64,000 nucleotides of DNA from assembly GCA_021154885.1 (NCBI GenBank), contig JAJKHS010000056.1:34836-98835 (forward strand), written 5' to 3'. The stretch is from Thermoanaerobaculum sp. (GTDB lineage: Bacteria; Acidobacteriota; Thermoanaerobaculia; Multivoradales; UBA5704). The translations under genes and the position numbers were made by a program. Positions 16,770-25,504 of this stretch are shown piece after piece. Below the pieces are notes generated by a model. That model was not told the origin of the DNA. It saw nothing but the letters and a program-made list of their open reading frames with translations, and did no database searches. The stretch's first letter is position 1, and each line of letters begins with the position of its first letter.

Positions 16770-17747
16770 ATGTCGGAGAAGCTGATCGCCCCATTGACCG
16801 TCCATCGGGGCCTGGCGACCTGGGGAGAGAAGCTGGTCCCCCTGGCCGCGTTCCGCCAGGCGGCGGCCGAAACCGGCCTGAGGCTCACACAGAGAGAGCG
16901 GGAGGCGGCCTTGCGGGCCTACCGGAAAGCGACCGCCGACTCCACACCTGTCGAGGGGCCGTACTCCCGCATCGCCGTCTTCGGCGGCGTCTACAGCAAC
17001 CATCTCGCCTTGGCCGAGGTGCTGGAGGAGGCTGCCCGGCGCGGCGCCGAGGCGATCTACTGCCTGGGCGACCTGGGGGCCTTCGGCCCCAGCCCCGAAA
17101 AGGTGCGGCCGCTGCTGTCCCACGGGGGCGTGCTCGCCATCCAGGGCAACTACGAGGAGTCGCTCGCCTCGGGACGCGAGGACTGCAACTGCGGCTACAC
17201 CGACCCGCGGGACAACCACTTCGCCGAGATCTCCTACCGCTACACAGCGCAGAGCTGCTCGCCGGGCTTCAAGGCCTGGATGGGGACCCTCCCCCGTCGG
17301 CGCCGGGTGAGGGTCGGGAACCGGGAGCTGCTCCTGGTCCACGGCTCGCCGCGACGGGTCAACGAGTTCCTCTTTCACAGCACGTCGCCGGCTCCCTTCC
17401 TGGAGGTTCTCCTGGACCAGAACCGCTGCGACGGCATCCTCTGCACCCACACCGGGCTGCACTGGCAACGCCGCCTGCCCTCTGGCCGGGACGTGGTCAA
17501 CGTCGGCGTGATCGGCCGGCCCGCCAACGACGGCAACACCCACGTCTGGTTCGCCATGCTGGAGGCCCGGGAGAAGGACGGTCTCGGCGTCGAGCTCCTC
17601 CCCCTGCGCTACGACCACTCGGGGCTGGCCGCCGAGATGCGCCGCGAGGGGCTGCCCGAAGAGTTCGTCGAAACCGTCCTCACCGGGTGGTGGACCACCT
17701 GTCTGGAGATCCTGCCCGCCCGAGAGAGAGCGGCTTCCCGCTTCTAG
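16770..17747 (+). CDS. Metallophosphoesterase-like protein with altered metal motif I
   Basis: A 325-residue protein. The calcineurin-like fold is visible from LGDLGAFGPSPEKV (residues 99-112), IQGNYEESL and LLVHGSPRR. The first metal motif, normally SDxHGN, reads GGVYSN at residues 72-77, so the usual Asp and His ligands are missing, and the GNHD motif reads GNYE. A short cysteine motif DCNCGYTDPRDN follows. The enzyme may use a different metal site or may be non-catalytic. It is cotranscribed with the radical SAM gene (13-bp gap) and the flavoprotein (23-bp gap). Confidence 0.75.
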   Translation: MSEKLIAPLTVHRGLATWGEKLVPLAAFRQAAAETGLRLTQREREAALRAYRKATADSTPVEGPYSRIAVFGGVYSNHLALAEVLEEAARRGAEAIYCLGDLGAFGPSPEKVRPLLSHGGVLAIQGNYEESLASGREDCNCGYTDPRDNHFAEISYRYTAQSCSPGFKAWMGTLPRRRRVRVGNRELLLVHGSPRRVNEFLFHSTSPAPFLEVLLDQNRCDGILCTHTGLHWQRRLPSGRDVVNVGVIGRPANDGNTHVWFAMLEAREKDGLGVELLPLRYDHSGLAAEMRREGLPEEFVETVLTGWWTTCLEILPARERAASRF

Positions 17748-17770
17748 GAAAGTACCTAGGGAGAGACGAC

Positions 17771-18985
17771 ATGAGCGACACGAAGCCCTGCATCGCCATC
17801 CTGGGAGCCGGTCCCACCGGCCTCGAAGCCGCCCTCGCCGCCGCCGACGGGGGCTTCCCGTTCACCCTCTACGAAGCGGCGCCAGGCGTCGGCGGCAACG
17901 TCCGCGCCTGGGGGCACGTCCGGCTGTTCACCCCCTGGGAGATGAACGTCTCCCCCCGCATGCGCCGCAACCTCGCAGACGCGGGCGCCGAGCCGCCGGA
18001 CGGCGCTGAGTGCCCCACCGGCCGGGGGCTCGCCGAGCGGCTCCTCGAGCCCCTCGCCAGGCTCCCGGAGATCGCCCCCCACCTGCGGCTCGGCACCCGC
18101 GTGCTGGGGATCGGCCGCGAGGGGCTGCTCAAACACGAGGAGATCGCGACGGCCGAGCGCGGGCACCGCCCCTTCCGCCTGCTCCTCGTGGACGACAACG
18201 GCCGCGAGTGGACGGCGACGGCGGACCTCGTAATCGATGCCACCGGCACCTGGGGAAATCCCAATACCCTCGGGGATGCCGGCATCCCCGCCCCCGGCGA
18301 GCGCGCCTTCGGCAGCGAGATCCGGCGCGACATCCCCGACCTTGCGCGGGAAGCGGCCGACTGGGCCGGCAGGACCGTGCTCCTCGCCGGCGCCGGCCAC
18401 TCGGCGCAGACCGCCGCCCGCGACCTCGCCCGGCTGGCGCAGGAAGCGCCGGACACCGAGGTGATCTGGTTGCTGCGCAACCCGGAGCCGGGTTGGGGCA
18501 CCCACCCGGGCGATCCGCTGCCGGAGCGGGCGGGCCTCGCCGCCGCGGCCGCGGCGCTCGCGGCAGGCACCTCGCCGGCCATCGAGGCCCGGCGCGGTGC
18601 CGTGGTCGAGGAGATCTCGAAGCCGAACGGCCGGTTCCGTGTCGTCCTGAGGAACGGCGCGGGCCCTGAAAACCCCGAGGTCATTGAAGTGGACCGCATC
18701 CTCTCCTTGACCGGCGCGGTGGGCGACCACGGCCTCTATCGCCAGCTCCAGGTCCACGAGTGCTACGCCACCTGTGGCCCCATCAAGCTCTCCGGCGCCC
18801 TGCTGGGGGCCGGCAGCTCCGACTGCCTGACCCAGACCACCCACGGCGCCGACACCCTGACCAACCCCGAGCCCGGCTTCTTCATCCTGGGCAGCAAGTC
18901 CTATGGCCGGAACAACACGTTCCTGATGCGGGTGGGTTGGGAGCAGGTGGGGGAGGTCTTCGGGTTGCTGGACAACGGGCGCTAG
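17771..18985 (+). CDS. FAD/NAD(P)-dependent oxidoreductase (flavin monooxygenase-like)
   Basis: A 404-residue flavoprotein. The N-terminal FAD motif GAGPTGLEAALAA is near residue 13, and a second Rossmann motif LLAGAGHSAQTAARDLA binds NAD(P)H near residue 206. The arrangement resembles flavin-containing monooxygenases and thioredoxin-reductase-like enzymes. The C-terminal region has CYATCGPIKLSG and a LGSKSYGRNNTFLMRVG stretch that look family-specific. ATG at 17771 is preceded by GGGAGA. It is the last gene of the trio with the radical SAM and phosphoesterase-like genes. The reaction is unknown. Confidence 0.8.
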   Translation: MSDTKPCIAILGAGPTGLEAALAAADGGFPFTLYEAAPGVGGNVRAWGHVRLFTPWEMNVSPRMRRNLADAGAEPPDGAECPTGRGLAERLLEPLARLPEIAPHLRLGTRVLGIGREGLLKHEEIATAERGHRPFRLLLVDDNGREWTATADLVIDATGTWGNPNTLGDAGIPAPGERAFGSEIRRDIPDLAREAADWAGRTVLLAGAGHSAQTAARDLARLAQEAPDTEVIWLLRNPEPGWGTHPGDPLPERAGLAAAAAALAAGTSPAIEARRGAVVEEISKPNGRFRVVLRNGAGPENPEVIEVDRILSLTGAVGDHGLYRQLQVHECYATCGPIKLSGALLGAGSSDCLTQTTHGADTLTNPEPGFFILGSKSYGRNNTFLMRVGWEQVGEVFGLLDNGR

Positions 18986-19004
18986 AGGTTAAACTCACCC
19001 CACC

Positions 19005-20135
19005 ATGAAGTATTTCGGTCAGCCCGACTTCCAGCACGGGGAGGTGCCGGCGGTGGGCGTCCTCCTGGCCAACCTGGGGACGCCCGACGCGCCGGATTCG
19101 CCGGCGCTGCGGCGCTACCTCCGCGAGTTCCTCCTCGATCCGCGGGTCATCGAGATGCCGCGGGCGCTCTGGTGGACGATCCTCCACCTGTTCGTGCTCC
19201 CCTTCCGGCCGGCCAAATCGGCGGCGCTTTACAAGAAGGTCTGGACCCCCGAGGGCTCGCCCCTCCTCGTCATCACCAACCGGCAGTCGGCAGCGCTCCA
19301 GGAAGTCCTGCGGCGGGAGGTCGGCACGCCGGTCCACGTCGCGGTCGGCATGCGCTACGGCAACCCCTCGGTGCGGTCGGCGCTGCGCGAGCTTACCGGC
19401 AAGGGCTGCCGGCGCCTCCTGGTGCTGCCGCTCTACCCGCAGTACGCGGCAGTGACGACCGGCTCGACGATCGATGCCGTGGCCGCCGAGCTGACGACCT
19501 GGCGGTGGGTGCCGGAGATCCGCACCATCCACCATTACCACGACGACCCCGCCTACATCCGGTCGCTCGCCGCCAGCATCCGCGAGGTCTGGGACCGCGA
19601 GGACCCGCCGGAGAAGCTCCTCTTCTCCTTCCACGGCATCCCGGAGCACTATTTCCGCGCGGGCGATCCCTACTTCTGCGAGTGCCACAAGCTCGCCCGC
19701 CTGGCCGCCGAGGAGCTGCGGCTCCCTCGCGAGCTGTGGCAGGTCTCCTTCCAGTCGCTCTTCGGCAGGGAGGAGTGGCTGAAACCCTACACCGACAAGA
19801 CGATCACGGCGATGGCGAAATCCGGGATTCGCAAGCTCGACGTCGTCTGCCCCGGCTTCTCAGCCGACTGCCTGGAGACGATCGAGGAGATCGACGAGCA
19901 GAACCGCGAGATCTTTCTCCACGCCGGCGGCGAGCGCTACCGCTACATCCCCGCCCTGAACGACCGGCCGGACCATATCCGCGTCATCGCCAACCTGGTC
20001 CAGCGCAATCTTCAGGGCTGGATCAAGTCGCCCGCCGAGTGGGACGCGGAGGCGGTGCGCCGGGAGGCCGCCGAGTCCCGGCGGCGCGCGGAGGCGATGA
20101 AGGCAGAACCGGTGCTCCAGAACGCCGGGTCCTGA
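19005..20135 (+). CDS. hemH: Ferrochelatase
   Basis: A 376-residue protein of the HemH family, which inserts ferrous iron into proto- or coproporphyrin in the last steps of heme synthesis. Recognisable segments are VGVLLANLGTPDAP at the start, the catalytic-His strand LLFSFHGIPEHYF, VSFQSLFGREEWLKPYTD and VVCPGFSADCLETIEEI with its glutamate. No other heme gene is present. A 19-bp gap separates it from the flavoprotein gene upstream. A possible extended C-terminal tail is rich in Ala, Glu and Arg. Confidence 0.95.
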   Translation: MKYFGQPDFQHGEVPAVGVLLANLGTPDAPDSPALRRYLREFLLDPRVIEMPRALWWTILHLFVLPFRPAKSAALYKKVWTPEGSPLLVITNRQSAALQEVLRREVGTPVHVAVGMRYGNPSVRSALRELTGKGCRRLLVLPLYPQYAAVTTGSTIDAVAAELTTWRWVPEIRTIHHYHDDPAYIRSLAASIREVWDREDPPEKLLFSFHGIPEHYFRAGDPYFCECHKLARLAAEELRLPRELWQVSFQSLFGREEWLKPYTDKTITAMAKSGIRKLDVVCPGFSADCLETIEEIDEQNREIFLHAGGERYRYIPALNDRPDHIRVIANLVQRNLQGWIKSPAEWDAEAVRREAAESRRRAEAMKAEPVLQNAGS

Positions 20136-20230
20136 GGGCGTTTTTACAGGTTGGTTACCCCCTGTGAGGGCTCCCTCTGGTAGATTCCGGCCGAGAACGA
20201 TCTTTTGTGAGCTCGAAAGGAGAAGCCGAG

Positions 20231-21091
20231 ATGAGAACCTCCGGATTCCGCGCCCTGGCCGGCCTTGCCGGCGCCGTGGCGCTCCACCTCGCGGCAAGCG
20301 CCGCCTTCGCGCAACAGCAGCTCGATCTGCCTCGGCCCAGCCCCAATGCCTGGGTCTCCCAGATGGTGGGGGTGACCAAGATCTCCATCACCTACAGCCG
20401 CCCCGGGGTGAAGGGGCGAAAGATCTGGGGCGCTCTCGTGCCCTACGGGGAGGTCTGGCGCTCCGGCGCCAACGAGAACACCACCATCACCTTCAGCACG
20501 CCGGTGAAGGTCGAGGGCCATGAGCTGCCCGCCGGCACCTACGGCTTTCAGACCATCCCCACGGCGGACGATTGGACGATCATCTTCAGCAAGGACGCCA
20601 ACGAGTGGGGCGCCTTCAGCTACAAGCAGGCGGACGACGCCCTTCGAGTCCAGACCAAACCCCAACCGGCCGAGATGCGGGAGCGCCTGGCCTTCGAATT
20701 CGACGACGTGACGGACACCTCCGCCAAGGTCGTGCTCCATTGGGAGAAGCTCAAGGTTCCCTTCACCGTCGAGGCGGACACGGCGAAGCTGTTGGTGAGC
20801 AAGGCGAACGGGGATGTCCGCTCGCAGTTGCAGGCGGCCTACTGGTGCATCCAGAACAACACCTGCCTGGACGACGCCTCGCGCTGGGTCGATGCCTCGA
20901 TCACCCAGCAGGAGAGCTTCTCCAACCTGCGCGCCAAGGCGCTGCTGCTCGCGAAGAAAAACGATACCAAGGGCGCCGTCTCGTATGGCGACAAGGCGCT
21001 GGCGGCGGCGAAAACGGCGAAGCAGCCGCCGAATCCCCAGCAGGTCAAGGAGCTGGAGGGGATGGTGGCGGACTGGAGGAAGGGCAAGTAG
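20231..21091 (+). CDS. DUF2911 domain secreted protein
   Basis: A 286-residue protein. A Sec signal peptide ends near AAFAQQQ. The DUF2911 domain follows (TKISITYSRPGVKGRKIWG, VPYGEVWRSGANE, LPAGTYGFQTIP). The C-terminal third is helical and TPR-like. ATG at 20231 is chosen with AAAGGAG upstream. DUF2911 proteins are common in Acidobacteriota and Bacteroidota and have no known function. The gene stands alone with a 95-bp upstream gap. Confidence 0.85.
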   Translation: MRTSGFRALAGLAGAVALHLAASAAFAQQQLDLPRPSPNAWVSQMVGVTKISITYSRPGVKGRKIWGALVPYGEVWRSGANENTTITFSTPVKVEGHELPAGTYGFQTIPTADDWTIIFSKDANEWGAFSYKQADDALRVQTKPQPAEMRERLAFEFDDVTDTSAKVVLHWEKLKVPFTVEADTAKLLVSKANGDVRSQLQAAYWCIQNNTCLDDASRWVDASITQQESFSNLRAKALLLAKKNDTKGAVSYGDKALAAAKTAKQPPNPQQVKELEGMVADWRKGK

Positions 21092-21117
21092 GAGGATGGG
21101 CGGGGTGGTGAGGGCGC

Positions 21118-21801
21118 CTACGCCGGCACCACGCTGCCTCGCTCGGCCAGCCAGGGCACCAGCTCCACCACCTGCTCCAGGCAGGCAATGGGCTCGAAGC
21201 GCAGCAGCTCCTCCCGGCCGTGACCGCCGGAGCAGACGCCGACCGCGTGCGTCCGCGCGCTCCGCGCCATCTCCAGATCGTAGGTGGTGTCGCCGATCAT
21301 CACCGCCTCCGCAGGATGCACTCCCAGCTCGGTCAGGATGTCGAGGAGCATCTGGGGGTGGGGCTTCGAGAAGGATTCGTCGGCCGTGCGGGTGGCATGG
21401 AACAGGTCGCCGAGCCCCGTCTGCTCCAGGGCGTAGTCCAGCCCCCGGCGGCTCTTGCCGGTGGCGACCGCCAGGAGATATCCGGCCTCCGCCAGCTCGC
21501 GCAGCATCTCCTGCACTCCGGCGAAGAGAAGGGGCGCGTCGCGATAGGTGGAGACCCAGTGCTTCCGGTAGCACTCGAGGATGCGGCCGAAGAGCTCCTC
21601 GCCGCAGCCCGGGCTGAGGATCTCGATCGTCTCCCGCAGGCCGAGGCCGATGGTGCCGCGGATGGTCGCCTCGGGAAGCGTTCCCAGCTCCAGCTCACGG
21701 ATGGTGCTCTGGGTACAGGCCACGATGGTGCCGATGGAATCCATCAACGTTCCGTCCCAGTCGAAGACCAGGAGTCGGAAGGGTGTGGTGTCAGCCGGCA
21801 T
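21118..21801 (-). CDS. HAD-family hydrolase, phosphoglycolate phosphatase-like
   Basis: A 227-residue HAD hydrolase. Motif I is FDWDGTLMDS (Asp nucleophile), motif II ATGKS, motif III K in FSKPHP and motif IV GDTTYD. The cap is of the Gph/PpaX type (GLRETIEIL). I start at ATG 21801, ten residues before motif I. In-frame starts at 21837 (ATG) and 21864 (TTG overlapping the upstream stop) exist and would indicate translational coupling with the nucleotidyltransferase gene. The substrate is uncertain within the phosphoglycolate/pyrophosphate/sugar phosphate group. Confidence 0.83.
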   Translation of the reverse strand: MPADTTPFRLLVFDWDGTLMDSIGTIVACTQSTIRELELGTLPEATIRGTIGLGLRETIEILSPGCGEELFGRILECYRKHWVSTYRDAPLLFAGVQEMLRELAEAGYLLAVATGKSRRGLDYALEQTGLGDLFHATRTADESFSKPHPQMLLDILTELGVHPAEAVMIGDTTYDLEMARSARTHAVGVCSGGHGREELLRFEPIACLEQVVELVPWLAERGSVVPA

Positions 21802-21860
21802 GAGGGAAAGTCCGGACGGAGCGCCCGGTGACCGCATGATGACAGAGGAACGCCGCTCGT

Positions 21861-22934
21861 TCAACCTTCTGCCTCGCGGGCATCGCCAGCATCCCGGCCA
21901 AGCGGCGTGTAGACGGCTCCGCCCACCACGGAGTCATCGAGGCCCGGGGCGAACCCAGCGAGTTGGGGCATGATGATCCGCCGCTCGACCCAGGTGCCCG
22001 GAGGCACCGCGGCACCGAAGCCGAGGATGGACTCCAGGACGACACTCCCCTTGCCGATGCGCGCCCCCGGCATCAGGATCGACCGCTCGACCCGCGCCCC
22101 CTCGCCCACCCGCGCACCGGCCTCGACGGAGGCCCGCCGCACCTGGGAGCCCGCCCCCAGGCCCGCCTCGGGCGAGATCCACGAGCGACGCCAGAGACGC
22201 TCCGGCCCCTCGGCTCGCGCCCAGTCGAGCGTGGCGTCGAGGAACCGCTGCGGCGTCCCCAGGTCGTGCCAGCGGCCGGCGAACACCACCGAGGCGATCC
22301 GCTCCCCCGCTTCCAGCATCGGGACGTAGAGGTCGCGCACGACATCCGCCTTGCCGGGACCGACGCGCACCAGCAGGTTCGGGGAGAAGACGTGGGCACC
22401 GGCGAAGACGTACCGCCGCGCCACCTCCCCCCGCTCGGGATCGCCCGGCCGGAACGACAGGATGCGCCCCGCCCGGTCCACCCCCACGCCGCCGCCGAAA
22501 ACGGCCGGGTCCGCTCGCGAGGAGAGGAGGAGCGTCGCCAGCGCCCCTCCCGCCAGGTGCCGGCGGACGAGCTTGCGCAGCGGCCACCGGCAGAGGCTGT
22601 CGCCGTTGACGAGCAGCACCAGGTCCGCGGGCGCGAAGAAGTCTTTCAAAGGTTGGAGAGCGCCCAGCGTGCCGCGGAGCTCCGGCTCCTCCGACCAGGT
22701 GAGGGGCATGCCGGCGTGCGCGTCGCCGAAGCGCTGGCGGATCTGCTCCCCCAGGTAGTGGAGGTTGACCGCCGCCGCCTCACAGCCGAGGGCGGCGAGC
22801 TGAGTCAGGGTGTGACCCAGGATGGGCACGCCGCGCACCGGCAGCAGCGGCTTGGGGAGCTGCTCGGTCAGCGGCCGCAGCCGCGTCCCCAATCCCGCCG
22901 CGAGCACCAGCGCGCGGATACGACGAACCGGCAT
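21861..22934 (-). CDS. NDP-sugar pyrophosphorylase / sugar-1-phosphate nucleotidyltransferase
   Basis: A 357-residue enzyme. The nucleotidyltransferase domain begins VLAAGLGTRLRPLTEQLPKPLLPV, the standard NTP and metal-binding motif, and has LVNGDSL with the catalytic Asp. The C-terminal third is a left-handed-helix hexapeptide region (EAGARVGEGARVERSILMPGARIGKGSVV). It resembles MurU and mannose-1-phosphate guanylyltransferases. Followed directly by a HAD phosphatase, which may point to a sugar-nucleotide salvage or modification step. The base and sugar are not resolved. Confidence 0.87.
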   Translation of the reverse strand: MPVRRIRALVLAAGLGTRLRPLTEQLPKPLLPVRGVPILGHTLTQLAALGCEAAAVNLHYLGEQIRQRFGDAHAGMPLTWSEEPELRGTLGALQPLKDFFAPADLVLLVNGDSLCRWPLRKLVRRHLAGGALATLLLSSRADPAVFGGGVGVDRAGRILSFRPGDPERGEVARRYVFAGAHVFSPNLLVRVGPGKADVVRDLYVPMLEAGERIASVVFAGRWHDLGTPQRFLDATLDWARAEGPERLWRRSWISPEAGLGAGSQVRRASVEAGARVGEGARVERSILMPGARIGKGSVVLESILGFGAAVPPGTWVERRIIMPQLAGFAPGLDDSVVGGAVYTPLGRDAGDAREAEG

Positions 22935-22964
22935 GATGTTTTTCGGGGGTGCGGCGAGCCGCGC

Positions 22965-23516
22965 CTACCGGAACACCATCTCCGGTGGCGCGTCCGGATG
23001 TTTCTTGAGGTAGTCCTCGTACAGACGCAGGTAGGAGCGGCGCTCGGCCTTGTCGGGATCGAAACCGCAGCGCTTGGCCACGGTCTCTGCGCCGTCGCCT
23101 TCGAATTCGGCGAAGTCGCCGATCGGCGTGTGGTCGAGGGCGATGGTGACGCCGCCCAGGTGCCACTCCTCCCGCATCTTCTGATAGCGGCGCACGACGT
23201 TGTAGCCCAGGTTCTCGAACAGAGCCCGGGCCTCCTCCGCGCTCCCCACCTCGATCTCCCGCTCCTCGCGCACCTTCACGTTCCCCTCGATGTGCATGGG
23301 GCCTTTGAAGGTCAGACGGGCCCGCCCACCGTCGGTGCGCAGGCGGAGGATGCGGCCGGCGGAGAGCAGCTCCTCGCCACGGTCCAGGATCCAGTTGTCC
23401 TCGAAGGCCGAGGGACCGGCGCGCTCCGCCTCGAGCTCGATCAAGCGGCCGCGCAGCTTGTCCAGCTCGACGTGGGGAAACTTGATCTCGCGTTCGAAAT
23501 TGTCCCTGCTCCTCAC
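22965..23516 (-). CDS. CYTH domain protein (class IV adenylate cyclase/thiamine-triphosphatase fold)
   Basis: A 183-residue protein. The ExExK signature is at the N-terminus (FEREIKF, residues 7-13). Alternating charged beta strands follow (RILRLRTDGGRARLTFKGP, VREEREIEV, ALDHTPIGDFAEFEG), forming the triphosphate tunnel. It is annotated in relatives as class IV adenylate cyclase CyaB, but most bacterial members hydrolyse inorganic or nucleoside triphosphates, so the reaction is left open. It lies between the nucleotidyltransferase gene and the M20 peptidase gene, all on the minus strand with short gaps. Confidence 0.85.
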   Translation of the reverse strand: MRSRDNFEREIKFPHVELDKLRGRLIELEAERAGPSAFEDNWILDRGEELLSAGRILRLRTDGGRARLTFKGPMHIEGNVKVREEREIEVGSAEEARALFENLGYNVVRRYQKMREEWHLGGVTIALDHTPIGDFAEFEGDGAETVAKRCGFDPDKAERRSYLRLYEDYLKKHPDAPPEMVFR

Positions 23517-23523
23517 TTGTTCC

Positions 23524-24906
23524 TCATAGGTCGCCCAGGCGATCCAGCAGCCGTGCCACGGATCGGATCCCCTTGTAGAAATGGCTGATGTTGAACTTTT
23601 CGTTGGGCGAGTGCAGGCCGTCGTCGTTGAGCCCGAACCCCAGCAGCAGGACCGGACATTTCAAGACAGAGGCGAAGGTCGAAACGATGGGGATGGAGCC
23701 CCCCTCCCGGACGCGCACCGGCCGCGCTCCCCAGATCTCTTCCATGGCATCCAGGGCCGCGTCGACGATCGGTCCCTGGACCTCGATCACCACCGGGGGG
23801 GCGCCGTGCAACCCCATCACTTCGACGGTCACTCCCTTGGGGGCGATGGCCTGGACGTGCTGGGCGAACAGCTTGCCGATTTTCTCCGGGTCCTGGTCGG
23901 GCACCAGGCGCATGGAGATCTTGGCGCCGCCCCAGGAGGGGAGCACCGTCTTCGCGCCCTTGCCCATGTAGCCGCCGAAGAGGCCGTGGACGTCACAGGT
24001 CGGCCTGCCCCAGGTGCGCTCGCGGGTGGTATAGCCCTCCTCGCCGAACAGCTCGGGCACGCCCAGGTCCGTGCGGTATGCCTCCTCGTCGAACGGCAGC
24101 CGGGCCCACTCCTCCCGCTCCCAGGCTTCGAGCGGCCGGACGTCGTCGTAGAACCCGGGAATGAGGATCTTCCCGGTCTTCGCGTCCCGCAGGCCGTCGA
24201 CGATGTGGCAGAGGGCGTTGAGCGGATTCCACAACGCGCCGCCATAGGTGCCGGAGTGCAGGTCCCGGTTCGGGCCGGTGACCTTGATCTCCGTGTAGCA
24301 GAGCCCCTTGAGGCCGTAGAGCAGCGACGGCTGGCCCGGAGCGAAGAGCGAGGAGTCGGAGATGACCACGGCGTCAGCTTTCAGCCGCTTGCCGCCGTCC
24401 TTCTTCACGTACTCGTCGATGGCTTGGCCTCCGGCCTCCTCCTCGCCCTCGACCAGGAACTTGACGTTCACCGGCAGCTTGCCGCGCTCGGCGAGCAGGG
24501 CCGCCACCGCCTTTACGTGGGCGAAGGACTGCCCTTTGTCGTCCGTCGCGCCGCGGGCGACCAGCTTGTCGCCCTCCACCGTCGGCTCGAATGGCGGGTG
24601 GCGCCACAGCTCGATGGGATCGACCGGCTGCACGTCGTAGTGGCCATAGAAGAGGACCGTCGGCTTGCCGGGCGCCCCCAGCCATTCGGCGTAGACCAGC
24701 GGATGGCCGGCCGTGTCGATCCTCTCCGCCTGGAGGCTCGCCTCGCGCAGCTTGCCCACCAGGAACTCGCTCGCTCGCAGGACGTCGGCCTTGAAGTCGG
24801 GGTCCGTCGAGATGGAGGGGATACGGATGTAGTCCTTCAGCTCCTCGAGATACCGCTCCTTCTCGGAGTCAATACGCGCGAGCACGTCCCGCGAATCGCT
24901 AGCCAT
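23524..24906 (-). CDS. M20 family metallopeptidase (dipeptidase)
   Basis: A 460-residue enzyme of the M20/M28 clan. Metal ligands are visible in FYGHYDVQP (His, Asp), GATDDKG, the catalytic pair VEGEEEAGG and the late GLHSPNEKFN. A central dimerisation lid lies between. The length fits dipeptidases of the carnosinase/PepV-like group and exceeds DapE. It probably hydrolyses short peptides in the cytoplasm, as no signal peptide is present. Its gene ends 8 bp before the CYTH start. Confidence 0.9.
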   Translation of the reverse strand: MASDSRDVLARIDSEKERYLEELKDYIRIPSISTDPDFKADVLRASEFLVGKLREASLQAERIDTAGHPLVYAEWLGAPGKPTVLFYGHYDVQPVDPIELWRHPPFEPTVEGDKLVARGATDDKGQSFAHVKAVAALLAERGKLPVNVKFLVEGEEEAGGQAIDEYVKKDGGKRLKADAVVISDSSLFAPGQPSLLYGLKGLCYTEIKVTGPNRDLHSGTYGGALWNPLNALCHIVDGLRDAKTGKILIPGFYDDVRPLEAWEREEWARLPFDEEAYRTDLGVPELFGEEGYTTRERTWGRPTCDVHGLFGGYMGKGAKTVLPSWGGAKISMRLVPDQDPEKIGKLFAQHVQAIAPKGVTVEVMGLHGAPPVVIEVQGPIVDAALDAMEEIWGARPVRVREGGSIPIVSTFASVLKCPVLLLGFGLNDDGLHSPNEKFNISHFYKGIRSVARLLDRLGDL

Positions 24907-24911
24907 CCCGT

Positions 24912-25502
24912 TCAGATCTCCTTTTCGTTCTGGGCCTCGCCCGAAGCCAGTCTAGCAGAGTCCCCTGCCCGGCTGGCCAGGCGCCGCAGGTTGACGGCGT
25001 TCACCAGGAAGTGGCCGGCGACGGGCCCCAGAAGATTTCCCCGCCATTCCATCAGGAGGCCCAGGATGCCCCCGGCCAGGAGGGCGAACAGCGTCCACAA
25101 CCGGAACGCCTTGCCCGGTCCACTGTGCAGCAGGCCGAAGAGGACCGTGGCCGCCACCCAGCCCAGGGTCCCCTGGAGAGCGCCGCGGAAGAACAGCTCC
25201 TCCGCGAAGCCCGAGAGCAGGGCCAGGGCGAAAGCCTCGGCGGCGGAGAGGGTTCCCATCGCCTGGGCGAGCCGCGCCTCCAGTTCCCTGGCGAGAGGAA
25301 AGATCCGTTCGGCCACCGACCAGAGGCCCAGGAGCAGCAGGCCCGCTCCAAGTCCCAGGCCGAGGTCGAGCCACCAGCGGCGCGTGTCCAGGAACAGCGA
25401 GAGGGGAATGACCCCCCGCTGAAAGCCGATCCAGATCACCCCGGCCAGAGCCAGGAAGAGGTAGAGGCCCCAAGCGAAGCGGTACAGCCGGCCCGGCTCC
25501 AC
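24912..25502 (-). CDS. CPBP family intramembrane metalloprotease
   Basis: About 196 residues with six to seven hydrophobic segments. The CPBP/Abi signature is complete: EELFFRGALQG (EExxxR) near the middle, then FGLLHSGPG and HFLVNAVN, providing Glu and His metal ligands inside the membrane. These Rce1-like proteins cleave or bind prenylated or bacteriocin-like substrates. The GTG start at 25502 directly follows the transaldolase stop (TAGGAGTG). The upstream frame is not coding, so this is the best start. Function in this organism is unknown. Confidence 0.82.
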   Translation of the reverse strand: MEPGRLYRFAWGLYLFLALAGVIWIGFQRGVIPLSLFLDTRRWWLDLGLGLGAGLLLLGLWSVAERIFPLARELEARLAQAMGTLSAAEAFALALLSGFAEELFFRGALQGTLGWVAATVLFGLLHSGPGKAFRLWTLFALLAGGILGLLMEWRGNLLGPVAGHFLVNAVNLRRLASRAGDSARLASGEAQNEKEI

Positions 25503-25504
25503 TC

